A stretch of 16,502 bases of DNA from Bacteroidales bacterium. GTDB lineage: Bacteria > Bacteroidota > Bacteroidia > Bacteroidales > Muribaculaceae. The translations under genes and the position numbers were made by a program. The stretch spans positions 1-16,502 of the forward strand of contig DXYS01000057.1 in the NCBI GenBank assembly GCA_019415705.1, read 5' to 3'. Below the pieces are notes generated by a model. That model ran no database searches. It had not been told where the DNA came from and was given only the letters and a program-made list of their open reading frames with translations. Below, in pieces: positions 7,038 to 13,519 of the stretch; positions within the stretch are counted from its first letter, which is position 1; every line of letters begins with the position of its first letter.

Positions 7038-7150
7038 TGAACATGGACTCACAGGTTAATTACATACGGCAACGCCTTTAACTTCGTAACCCGTTTGCGC
7101 AAGCATTGGAAAAATCCATGATTACCAATTTGCGAGGGCATGTCTTTTAA
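7037..7150 (+). pseudogene. Possible decayed short ORF after the cassette
   Basis: An ATG overlaps the preceding stop as TGATG and opens a frame of 14 codons (MNMDSQVNYIRQRL) ending at TAA (7079-7081). The same frame then stays open for 22 more codons to 7150. A single TAA-to-sense change would give a coupled protein of about 37 residues. This could be the remnant of a fourth cassette gene or chance. I do not recognise a family. Confidence 0.25.
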
Positions 7151-7166
7151 AATAAAAATCACGGTA
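7145..7166 (+). repeat. Right copy of 22-bp direct repeat
   Basis: It matches 5864-5885 at 21 of 22 positions in the same orientation. It ends about 30 bases before the thi promoter -7 element. A 5-bp inverted repeat, ACGGT/ACCGT (7161-7165 with 7171-7175), overlaps its end and is absent from the left copy. Confidence 0.8.
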
Positions 7167-7196
7167 ATGAACCGTCTGATATATTTTATTTGTTTG

Positions 7197-7204
7197 TATA
7201 TTTG
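7197..7204 (+). promoter_or_regulatory. Promoter -7 element for the thiamin operon
   Basis: TATATTTG matches TAnnTTTG. The predicted start near 7211 places the TPP riboswitch (from 7223) at the very front of the transcript, as expected. The -33 region is weak; TCTG at 7175-7178 is at a workable distance. Confidence 0.7.
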
Positions 7205-7222
7205 CACGACATTCTAACAATT

Positions 7223-7299
7223 ACAAGAGGGGTGCCCCGCCGAGGGCTGAGAACATACCCTATGAACTTGATGCGGTCAGTACCGCCGAAAGGACTTGT
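7223..7299 (+). ncRNA. TPP riboswitch (THI element)
   Basis: The conserved thi-box pieces are present in order: GGGGTGCC (7229-7236), GGCTGAGA (7245-7252), ACCC, GAACTTGAT (7264-7272), GGTCAGTACC and CGAAAGGA. Closing stem P1 is ACAAG (7223-7227) with CTTGT (7295-7299). The aptamer binds thiamin pyrophosphate and normally switches the downstream genes off when TPP is plentiful. It lies 47 bases before the thiS start and controls the whole thi operon. No U-tract terminator lies between it and thiS, so control of translation initiation is more likely than transcription termination. Confidence 0.97.
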
Positions 7300-7300
7300 T

Positions 7301-7346
7301 CATAGCCTGTAGCGCTTTGCATCTCTCATATGCTAACAAGGCTATT
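7301..7346 (+). promoter_or_regulatory. Riboswitch expression platform, start-sequestering hairpin
   Basis: ATAGCC (7302-7307) is complementary to GGCTAT (7340-7345), which lies directly before the thiS ATG at 7347. An inner GCAT/ATGC pairing (7319-7322 with 7330-7333) could close the hairpin. TATGAAC (7261-7267) inside the aptamer is perfectly complementary to GTTCATA (7298-7304), which overlaps both the 3' strand of P1 and the sequestering strand. These mutually exclusive pairings form a plausible translational off/on switch. This is inferred from base pairing only. Confidence 0.55.
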
Positions 7347-7547
7347 ATGAAAATCAACGTCAACAAACAGATTGTAGAAGCCGCCGACGGTGCAAGCATC
7401 GCCGATGTGCTCGCCATGCTGTCGTTTCCTGCGAGCGGCATAGCCGTCGCCTTAGACAACAAGGTTGTACCGGCGGCGCTCTGGTCAGAGACCGTCCTCA
7501 CCGACGGTTCATCACTAACTGTCATACGCGCAGTCTGCGGCGGCTGA
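7347..7547 (+). CDS. thiS: Sulfur carrier protein ThiS
   Basis: ThiS is a 66-residue ubiquitin-fold sulfur carrier. Its C-terminal Gly-Gly is adenylated by ThiF and converted to a thiocarboxylate, which donates sulfur to ThiG for the thiazole ring. The sequence ends in RAVCGG as required. The usual ThiS landmarks are visible: an N-terminal beta strand (MKINVNKQIVEA), the SIADVLAML helix, and the GIAVALDNKVVPAALW segment. The ATG at 7347 was chosen over the upstream in-frame codon at 7296, which lies within the riboswitch. The stop overlaps the next start as TGATG. Confidence 0.95.
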   Translation: MKINVNKQIVEAADGASIADVLAMLSFPASGIAVALDNKVVPAALWSETVLTDGSSLTVIRAVCGG

Positions 7548-8119
7548 TGTTTACGGTCGTCGCCATCACTCTGCCCGACTTCGTCGACGGCGAAGCCAAC
7601 ATGATAGTCCGCGCTCTCGGCTCGGGCGCCGTCGACCGTGTGCACCTGCGCAAACCGGGTTGCGAGCCGCAGCAGATGGCACGGCTGATAGCCGGGATAC
7701 CGGCCGAGCTGCACCCGCATCTGAGCCTCGGCGACTGTCAGAACTTGGCCGTTGGCACTGACATAGGAGGCGTGCACCTCAACTCGCGCTGCCCCGCGGC
7801 ACCGTCCGGATTCACAGGTCTTATAAGCCGCTCGTGCCACAGCATTGCCGAAACCGCCGGCTGCGACTACGTCTTTCTGAGCCCTGTATTCGAGAGCATC
7901 TCCAAGCGAGGTTATCGGCCGACATGGACCTTGGACGAACTCGCCGGCCGTGTCGACCGCCACGTCTACGGCTTGGGCGGCGTGACGCCCGAACGGTTTG
8001 AGGAGCTGGCACGGACCGGATTCGGCGGAGCGGCAATGTTAGGCTACATATGGCAGGATTTCTCCGACGCCAAACTTCAGAACATACTGACACATAAAAC
8101 AATATGCTGCAATTTATAA
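7547..8119 (+). CDS. tenI: TenI-like thiazole tautomerase (ThiE paralogue)
   Basis: A 190-residue TIM-barrel protein of the ThiE/TenI superfamily. The ThiE catalytic signatures are degraded: the DDR loop is replaced by LGDCQNLA and the QLRxKD strand by VHLRKPG. Features that match TenI are kept: SRSCHS with His98, the position of the catalytic histidine of Bacillus TenI, then CDYVFLSPVFES with a following Lys, and YGLGGVTP. TenI aromatises the ThiG thiazole product, helping ThiE. I therefore call a TenI-type tautomerase rather than a second thiamin phosphate synthase. It overlaps thiS as TGATG and thiE by 16 bases. Many annotations would label it simply thiamine phosphate synthase. Confidence 0.75.
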   Translation: MFTVVAITLPDFVDGEANMIVRALGSGAVDRVHLRKPGCEPQQMARLIAGIPAELHPHLSLGDCQNLAVGTDIGGVHLNSRCPAAPSGFTGLISRSCHSIAETAGCDYVFLSPVFESISKRGYRPTWTLDELAGRVDRHVYGLGGVTPERFEELARTGFGGAAMLGYIWQDFSDAKLQNILTHKTICCNL

Positions 8120-8721
8120 CCCATACCAATGACCGCTACGACTATGTCAGCGGCGCCCGGGCTGCCCTTGAAGGCGGATGCCGCTGGATACAGCTGCGCA
8201 TGAAGGACGCCCCTGACGACGAGGTTATCGCCGCAGCCCGCGTGCTGCGCCCGCTCTGCACAGATGCCGGAGCGGTCTTCGTGCTTGACGACCGCGTGCA
8301 TCTCGTAGCCGAGACCGGCGCCGACGGCGTACATCTGGGCAAGAACGATATGCCCGTGGCTGAGGCCCGACGGATTCTCGGCGACAAGATTATCGGCGCC
8401 ACGGCCAACACTTACGACGACATGTCCGCAGCCGTCGAGGCCGGTGCCGACTACATAGGCCTCGGACCCTTCCGTTTCACAACGACCAAAGCCCGTCTGA
8501 GCCCCGTTCTCGGCTTGGAGGGCTACCGCGACATCATGAGCCGTTTCCGCCGGCTGAGTCAGCTGCCCGTCGTGGCCATCGGCGGCATAACGCCCGACGA
8601 TATTCAGTCCATCTTGCAGACCGGGGTCACCGGCATCGCGCTGTCAGGCACGATACTCGGCGCCGACGACCCCGTCAAACAAACTGAAAATATAATTAAA
8701 CACTTAAATAACAATGAGTAA
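8104..8721 (+). CDS. thiE: Thiamine-phosphate synthase ThiE
   Basis: ThiE joins HMP pyrophosphate and thiazole phosphate to give thiamin monophosphate in the cytosol. The 205-residue TIM barrel has all expected sites: QLRMKD (30-35), the DDR pyrophosphate/Mg site (62-64), GVHLGKND (75-82), GLGPFRFTTTK (119-129), the VAIGGIT strand and GIALSGTIL. This contrasts with the upstream paralogue, which lacks the DDR. It overlaps that gene by 16 bases and thiG by 8 bases, so the three are tightly coupled. GATANT replaces the more common GxSxH motif, a variant I associate with Bacteroidales ThiE. Confidence 0.95.
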   Translation: MLQFITHTNDRYDYVSGARAALEGGCRWIQLRMKDAPDDEVIAAARVLRPLCTDAGAVFVLDDRVHLVAETGADGVHLGKNDMPVAEARRILGDKIIGATANTYDDMSAAVEAGADYIGLGPFRFTTTKARLSPVLGLEGYRDIMSRFRRLSQLPVVAIGGITPDDIQSILQTGVTGIALSGTILGADDPVKQTENIIKHLNNNE

Positions 8722-9481
8722 ACTTATTATCGGAGGCCGCGAGTTCACATCGCGCCTCTTTGTCGGAACGGGCAAGTTCCACTCCAACGAGATTATGGCC
8801 GAGGCCATCAAGGCTTCAGGCTCACAGATGGTGACCGTGGCCATGAAACGTGTCGACATGTCTAACCCTCAGGACGATATGCTCGTACATGTCAAGGGCG
8901 ACGACATACAGTTGCTACCCAACACCTCAGGCGTGCGCAACGCCGAGGAGGCCGTGCTCGCAGCTCAGCTCTCGCGCGAGGCGTTCGGCACCAATTTCAT
9001 CAAGTTAGAGATTCATCCCGACCCCAAATATCTGCTCCCCGACCCTGTCGAGACCCTCAAGGCCACCGAACAGCTTGCCGCCATGGGCTTTGTCGTGCTG
9101 CCCTACATACAGGCCGACCCCGTGCTCTGCAAACGTCTTGAGGAGGCCGGCGCCGCCACAGTGATGCCCCTCGCCGCCCCCATCGGCACCAACAAAGGAC
9201 TTGTCACACGCGACCTCATCGAGATAATCATCGAGCAGAGCCGTGTGCCCGTGGTGGTCGACGCCGGTCTTGGCGCTCCGTCACACGCCGCCGAGGCCAT
9301 GGAGATGGGCGCTGACGCCGTCTTGGTCAACACGGCCATAGCCGTAGCCGGCGACCCGGTGCGCATGGCGCGAGCCTTCCGTGACGCCGTCGTAGCCGGA
9401 CGCGAGGCCTTCGAGGCCGGCTTGGGCGCACGCAGCCGCTCGGCCATGGCAAGCAGTCCGTTAACATCATTCCTTGACTGA
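8714..9481 (+). CDS. thiG: Thiazole synthase ThiG
   Basis: ThiG forms the thiazole phosphate ring from deoxyxylulose 5-phosphate, ThiS thiocarboxylate and dehydroglycine. The 255-residue TIM barrel shows SRLFVGTGKF near the N-terminus, LLPNTSGVRNAEEAV, the Schiff-base lysine in IKLEIHPD (Lys97), LPYIQADPVLCKRLEEAG, MPLAAPIGTNKG and the phosphate-binding DAGLGAPSHAAEAMEMGADAV region. The length is normal. Its start lies 8 bases inside thiE and its stop is one base before the thiH ATG. In the Bacteroides order I recall, thiC would follow here; it does not. Confidence 0.97.
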   Translation: MSKLIIGGREFTSRLFVGTGKFHSNEIMAEAIKASGSQMVTVAMKRVDMSNPQDDMLVHVKGDDIQLLPNTSGVRNAEEAVLAAQLSREAFGTNFIKLEIHPDPKYLLPDPVETLKATEQLAAMGFVVLPYIQADPVLCKRLEEAGAATVMPLAAPIGTNKGLVTRDLIEIIIEQSRVPVVVDAGLGAPSHAAEAMEMGADAVLVNTAIAVAGDPVRMARAFRDAVVAGREAFEAGLGARSRSAMASSPLTSFLD

Positions 9482-9482
9482 T

Positions 9483-10592
9483 ATGTTTTCTGACGAACTA
9501 TTAAAATATGACTGGCAGGCGACGACAGACGAGATAATGTCGAAGACTGCCGCCGACGTCGAGGCCGCCCTACAGCGCAACCCCCCCGACATCAACGATT
9601 TCATGGCGCTGATATCGCCGGCCGCCGCTCCCTACATCGAGCAGATGGCCGCGCTGAGCCAACGCATCACGCGCGAGCGTTTCGGCCGCGTGATTTCGAT
9701 GTATGTGCCGCTGTATATCACCAACTCGTGCACCAACGCCTGCGTCTACTGCGGTTTCAACCGCCACAACCGTTTCAAGCGTGTAATACTCAAGCCCGAG
9801 CAGATTGAGGACGAGTGCAAGGCCATACGCCGTCTCGGCCCGTTCGAGAACCTGCTCGTCGTCACCGGCGAGAATCCCGTCGCCGCCGGCACCGATTATC
9901 TCGAGCGCGCGCTGCGTGTCTGCCGTCCCTACTTCAACAACCTCTCAATCGAGGTCATGCCCCTGTCGGCCGAAGATTACGAGCGCCTGACTCACTCGGG
10001 CCTCAACGGCGTCACCTGCTTTCAGGAGACATACCACCGCGAGCGCTACAAGGTCTATCACCCCGAGGGACAGAAGTCAAACTTCGAATGGCGCGTCAAC
10101 GGCTTTGACCGCATGGGCATGGCCGGAGTACACAAAATCGGCATGGGAGTGCTCATAGGCTTGGAGGACTGGCGAACAGACATCACCATGATGGCGCGTC
10201 ACCTGCAGTATCTGCGCAAAAACTACTGGCGCACGCGCTACTCGGTCAACTTCCCGCGCATGCGTCCGTCAGAGAGCGGTTTCCAGCCCAATGTGGTGAT
10301 GAGCGACCGCGAATTAGCGCAGGCCACATTCGCCTTCCGCATCTTCGACAACGATGTCGACATCTCATACTCTACGCGCGAACGCCCCGACTTCCGCAAC
10401 AACATGGCCACACTCGGCGTGACCTCGATGAGCGCCGGCTCTAAGACCGACCCGGGAGGCTACTACACCTATCCGCAGGCCTTGGAGCAGTTTGCCGTCA
10501 GCGACGAGCGCACACCCGCGGAGGTCGCCGACGCCCTGCGCGAGCGCGGCATGGAAGTTGTCTGGAAAGACTGGGACAAAGTATTTGACTGA
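9483..10592 (+). CDS. thiH: 2-iminoacetate (dehydroglycine) synthase ThiH
   Basis: ThiH is a radical-SAM tyrosine lyase that supplies dehydroglycine to ThiG. It replaces the oxygen-dependent ThiO, which suits an anaerobe. The [4Fe-4S] motif is CxxxCxxC with cysteines 83, 87 and 90 (CTNACVYC), followed by GFNRHN. Further family stretches are VVTGEN, SIEVMPL, GVTCFQETYH and KIGMGVLIGLEDWR. The protein has 369 residues from the ATG at 9483. An in-frame TTG at 9474 would overlap thiG and is less likely. One base separates it from thiG and from thiF. Its Fe-S cluster requirement links it to the divergent SUF operon. Confidence 0.96.
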   Translation: MFSDELLKYDWQATTDEIMSKTAADVEAALQRNPPDINDFMALISPAAAPYIEQMAALSQRITRERFGRVISMYVPLYITNSCTNACVYCGFNRHNRFKRVILKPEQIEDECKAIRRLGPFENLLVVTGENPVAAGTDYLERALRVCRPYFNNLSIEVMPLSAEDYERLTHSGLNGVTCFQETYHRERYKVYHPEGQKSNFEWRVNGFDRMGMAGVHKIGMGVLIGLEDWRTDITMMARHLQYLRKNYWRTRYSVNFPRMRPSESGFQPNVVMSDRELAQATFAFRIFDNDVDISYSTRERPDFRNNMATLGVTSMSAGSKTDPGGYYTYPQALEQFAVSDERTPAEVADALRERGMEVVWKDWDKVFD

Positions 10593-10593
10593 T

Positions 10594-11286
10594 ATGGAGC
10601 GCTATTCGCGACAGATAATGCTCGACGGCTTCGGTGACGAGGGCCAGCGCCGTCTGGCGGAGGCGTCGGTACTAATCGTCGGACTCGGAGGTCTCGGCAC
10701 GCCTGTGGCTGCCTACCTGACCGGCGCCGGTATCGGACGTATCGGTCTATGTGACAAAGACACAGTGTCGCTGTCAAACCTTCAGCGACAGATACTCTAC
10801 ACCGAGGCCGACCTCGGGCAGCCCAAATGTGAGTGCGCGCTGCGGCGTCTGCGAGCCATGTCGTCGCAGACGGCGTTTGACGTGCACCCCGACGGCCTCA
10901 CCGCGGAGAATGCCGCCGACATAATTAGCGGCTATGACCTCGTGGTCGACTGCTGCGACAACTTCGCCACGCGCTATCTCATCGACGACATCTGCCAAGA
11001 ACTCGGTCGTCGGTGGATATTCGGCTCTATAGGCGAGTTCAACGGCTATGTAGCTGTCTTCGGCGACCGCAATGGCGCGAAATTCGCCGACCTTTTCGCT
11101 GACCGCGACGCCCTGTCGGCACGCCCGGCAGCCGCAGCCGGTGTGCTCGGGCCGGTGCCGGGTGTCGTCGGAGCCATCGAGGCCTCCGAAGCCCTCAAAA
11201 CCATTGTCGGCATCGGCGAAACGCTCGACGGCCGGCTATTCTGCATCAATTTATTAACTTTAGAAAGCAACATCATAAATATCTGA
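10594..11286 (+). CDS. thiF: ThiS adenylyltransferase ThiF (MoeB/E1-like)
   Basis: ThiF activates the ThiS C-terminus with ATP so that sulfur can be added. The 230-residue protein has the E1-like core: RYSRQIML at the N-terminus, the nucleotide loop GLGGLG, SNLQRQILY, DCCDNFATR, and GVLGPVPGVVGAIEASEALK near the C-terminus. The paired zinc cysteines and the persulfide-forming cysteine known from E. coli ThiF are absent: the segment ADLFADRDALSARPAAAAG has none. This may be normal for Bacteroidota. It is a stand-alone E1-like enzyme with no rhodanese domain. The start is one base after the thiH stop; the longer open frame is within thiH. Confidence 0.92.
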   Translation: MERYSRQIMLDGFGDEGQRRLAEASVLIVGLGGLGTPVAAYLTGAGIGRIGLCDKDTVSLSNLQRQILYTEADLGQPKCECALRRLRAMSSQTAFDVHPDGLTAENAADIISGYDLVVDCCDNFATRYLIDDICQELGRRWIFGSIGEFNGYVAVFGDRNGAKFADLFADRDALSARPAAAAGVLGPVPGVVGAIEASEALKTIVGIGETLDGRLFCINLLTLESNIINI

Positions 11287-11288
11287 TT

Positions 11289-11990
11289 ATGGGAAAAGGA
11301 TTTGACGAGTATGCCGACGCCTATGACGCGTGGTTTCTCGACAACCGCAACGTGCTCTACTCTGAGCTCAATCTCGTGGCCTCGGTGGTCAAAGGTGCCG
11401 GCAAAGTCCTCTCTGTGGGCTGCGGCAGCGGACTTTTTGAGAAATTGCTGCGCGACGAGCGCGGCATAATCATCACCGACGGTATAGAGCCGTCGACCGG
11501 CATGGCTGACATAGCACGCCGCCGCGGCCTGCGCGTAACAGTCGCCACGGCCGAAGAGGCTGATTTCGGTCACGGCGACTATGACTGCATCCTCTTCAAC
11601 GGCACGCCGAGCTATATCACCGGCCTCGCCGATGTGATCAAAAAGGCTTACGACGCACTGCCGGCGGGCGGCCGCATCGTGCTGATAGACGTACCCAAAG
11701 AGAGTTCTTACGGCATCATGTATAACCTCGCCAAAGCGCTCGGCACATGGCATCATCCGCTTTTAGAGGGCGTCTATCCGCCCAACCCCTACCCTATGGA
11801 GTTTGTCAACGTGGCCAACTGGCGCACGACGGCCGAAAAGGTCGCAATGCTCGAGGCTGCCGGTTTCAGTGATATCACCTTCTCACAGACCCTCACCGCA
11901 CATCCGCTCTACTCCGACCGCGTCGAGGAACAACCCGTCGAAGGCTGCGACCGCGGCGACTATGTGGCGGTAACAGCATATAAAAAATAA
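11289..11990 (+). CDS. Class I SAM-dependent methyltransferase
   Basis: A 233-residue cytosolic Rossmann-fold methyltransferase. Motif I is VLSVGCGSG (40-48), an acidic residue follows in GIEPSTGM (Glu67), and later strands include YDCILFNGTPSYI and GGRIVLIDVP. The substrate cannot be read from the sequence. It sits between thiF (2-base gap) and tenA (6-base gap), so it is under the TPP riboswitch, but it is not a recognised thiamin biosynthesis enzyme. Possibilities include modifying a thiamin breakdown product or an HMP-like molecule, repair of a damaged intermediate, or unrelated metabolism. No membrane segment or signal peptide is present. Confidence 0.85.
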   Translation: MGKGFDEYADAYDAWFLDNRNVLYSELNLVASVVKGAGKVLSVGCGSGLFEKLLRDERGIIITDGIEPSTGMADIARRRGLRVTVATAEEADFGHGDYDCILFNGTPSYITGLADVIKKAYDALPAGGRIVLIDVPKESSYGIMYNLAKALGTWHHPLLEGVYPPNPYPMEFVNVANWRTTAEKVAMLEAAGFSDITFSQTLTAHPLYSDRVEEQPVEGCDRGDYVAVTAYKK

Positions 11991-11996
11991 GAATTT

Positions 11997-12650
11997 ATGG
12001 AAAAATGGAGTGAATCAGCATGGAGGGCCGCAGCGCCTGTCTATGACAAAATCACCGAGCATCCTTTCATCAAGGAGCTGACCGACGGCACACTCGACCG
12101 CAGCCGCTTCATGCACTATCTGCGTCAGGACTCGCTCTACATCAGCGAATATTTCAGGGTGCTTGCCCACATAGCCTCGCGTCTGCGTGACAGCGCGTTC
12201 GCGTCAGATTTTATCGGTTTCGCGGCTGACGGCGTCTACGTCGAAAAGACTATGCACGAGGTTTATCTCAAAGACGAGCCGCTGACAGCTGACGTCAGGA
12301 TGAGCCCGGCCTGTGAGCTCTACACATCTATGCTCAAGGCTCAGGCCTACATGCCCGTCGAAGTCGAGGCTGCCGCCGTGCTGCCCTGTTTCTGGGTCTA
12401 TCAGCGCGTAGGCGAGCAGATTTATACGGCCCGCGACCACTCGGGCAACCCCTACAAGGCATGGATTGACACCTACGGCGACCCGGCATTTGCCGAGAGT
12501 AACCGCCGCGCCATCGCCATCTGCGACGCCCTCGCCGAGCAGACCACCGAGAGCGTGCGCCGCGCCATGACCGATATCTTTGTCAAGGCAACACGCTTGG
12601 AGTGGCTCTTCTGGGACAGCGCTTACCGAAAGGAGGTGTGGCCGATATGA
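11997..12650 (+). CDS. tenA: Aminopyrimidine aminohydrolase / thiaminase II TenA
   Basis: TenA hydrolyses aminopyrimidines from degraded thiamin to HMP, allowing pyrimidine salvage, and can also split thiamin. The 217-residue all-helical protein has the likely active-site set of the cysteine-type (TenA_C) class: Asp45 (RQDSLYI), Tyr109 (ELYTSML), nucleophile Cys131 (LPCFWVY), Tyr160 and Glu202 (LEWLFWDSAY). It is often mislabelled a transcriptional regulator. Its stop overlaps the thiD start as ATGA. With thiC absent here, TenA plus ThiD may supply the pyrimidine half of the vitamin. Confidence 0.95.
   Translation: MEKWSESAWRAAAPVYDKITEHPFIKELTDGTLDRSRFMHYLRQDSLYISEYFRVLAHIASRLRDSAFASDFIGFAADGVYVEKTMHEVYLKDEPLTADVRMSPACELYTSMLKAQAYMPVEVEAAAVLPCFWVYQRVGEQIYTARDHSGNPYKAWIDTYGDPAFAESNRRAIAICDALAEQTTESVRRAMTDIFVKATRLEWLFWDSAYRKEVWPI
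12630..12638 (+). promoter_or_regulatory. Strong Shine-Dalgarno sequence before thiD
   Basis: AAGGAGGTG within the tenA 3' end ends 8 bases before the thiD ATG at 12647. It is a near-complete anti-Shine-Dalgarno match, unusual for Bacteroidota, and it decides the thiD start. Only one other such site was noticed in the window, at 6801-6811. Confidence 0.65.
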
Positions 12651-13468
12651 ACGAGAAACGTCATTACCGCCGCGCCCTGACCATCGCCGGCAGCGACCCC
12701 AGCGGAGGCGCCGGCATACAGGCTGACCTCAAGACATTCTCGGCCTGCGGATGTTTCGGCACATCGGCCATCGTGGCCGTCGTCGACGAAAACACCGTCG
12801 GAGTCACGGGCGTCCACCCCATCCCCGTCGACTTCGTCACCGGCCAGATACGCTCGGTCATCGACGACATCGGCACTGATGCCGTCAAGATAGGCATGCT
12901 CCACAGCTCGGAGCTGATACGCGCCGTGCGCGACACGCTCGCCGGCTATGACATCGCCGACATAGTGCTCGACCCCGTCATGGTGGCCACGTCGGGCGAC
13001 CCTCTGCTGCAGGCCGAGGCCGTCGACACGCTGCGCTCGGAACTCATCCCTGCCGTGCGTGTCATCACGCCCAACATTCCCGAGGCCGAACTGCTGCTCG
13101 GCCGCAAAATCGCCTCACAGGACGAACTGCCCGACGCCTCGCGCGAGCTGTCGGCACTCTGCGGCAACGTTTCGGTGATGCTAAAGGCCGGTCATCTGAC
13201 CGACGCCGAGCTGATCGACATATTCTATAACGCCGAGACCGGCGAGACGCTGCGCCTCGTATCGCGCCGCTTGGACACGCCCAACACCCACGGCACGGGC
13301 TGCACGCTCTCGTCGGCCTTTGCCGCCGGACTGGCTCACGGCCTGTCGCTCAACGACGCCGCCCGTTTTGCCAAAAACTACATCACCGAGGCACTCGAGG
13401 CCGGCGCCCGCTATGACATCGGCCACGGCCACGGCCCGGTGCATCATTTTTACAAATTCTGGGAGTAA
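12647..13468 (+). CDS. thiD: HMP/HMP-phosphate kinase ThiD
   Basis: ThiD phosphorylates hydroxymethylpyrimidine and then its monophosphate to give the pyrophosphate used by ThiE. The 273-residue ribokinase-fold protein shows AGSDPSGGAGIQADLKTF (14-31), KIGML, DPVMVATSG, TPNIPEAE and the catalytic GTGCTLSSA anion hole. No ThiE domain is fused. The start at 12647 is supported by the ATGA overlap with tenA and by the Shine-Dalgarno sequence; the open frame to 12602 lies in tenA. It is the last gene of the thi operon. Confidence 0.96.
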   Translation: MNEKRHYRRALTIAGSDPSGGAGIQADLKTFSACGCFGTSAIVAVVDENTVGVTGVHPIPVDFVTGQIRSVIDDIGTDAVKIGMLHSSELIRAVRDTLAGYDIADIVLDPVMVATSGDPLLQAEAVDTLRSELIPAVRVITPNIPEAELLLGRKIASQDELPDASRELSALCGNVSVMLKAGHLTDAELIDIFYNAETGETLRLVSRRLDTPNTHGTGCTLSSAFAAGLAHGLSLNDAARFAKNYITEALEAGARYDIGHGHGPVHHFYKFWE

Positions 13469-13495
13469 GAATTAATTTTACTCGCAAATTTGTTG

Positions 13496-13503
13496 TAAGT
13501 TTG
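13496..13503 (+). promoter_or_regulatory. Candidate -7 element for lipoprotein gene
   Basis: TAAGTTTG matches TAnnTTTG, with a T-run at 13476-13479 as a possible -33 element. Transcription from near 13510 would give a leader of roughly 127 bases containing the strong hairpin at 13520-13550. Confidence 0.5.
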
Positions 13504-13519
13504 CAAAACGCACGAAGGC

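Noticed and set aside
7277..7963. Minus-strand frame of 228 codons across thiS and the TenI-like gene
   Set aside because: It overlaps the riboswitch and two well-supported genes, and its low-complexity protein matches no family that I recognise.
9474..9482. TTG codon at 9474 as the thiH start
   Set aside because: It lies within thiG and would add only three residues; the ATG at 9483 gives the one-base junction also seen at thiH-thiF.
9475..10596. Identical TTGACTGATATG at the thiG-thiH and thiH-thiF junctions, considered as a regulatory or recombination repeat
   Set aside because: It consists of an Asp codon, TGA stop, one base and ATG; two occurrences at stop-start junctions in the same operon can arise by chance.
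11046..11756. Minus-strand frame of 236 codons across thiF and the methyltransferase
   Set aside because: Antisense shadow; both sense genes have complete motifs and coupled starts.
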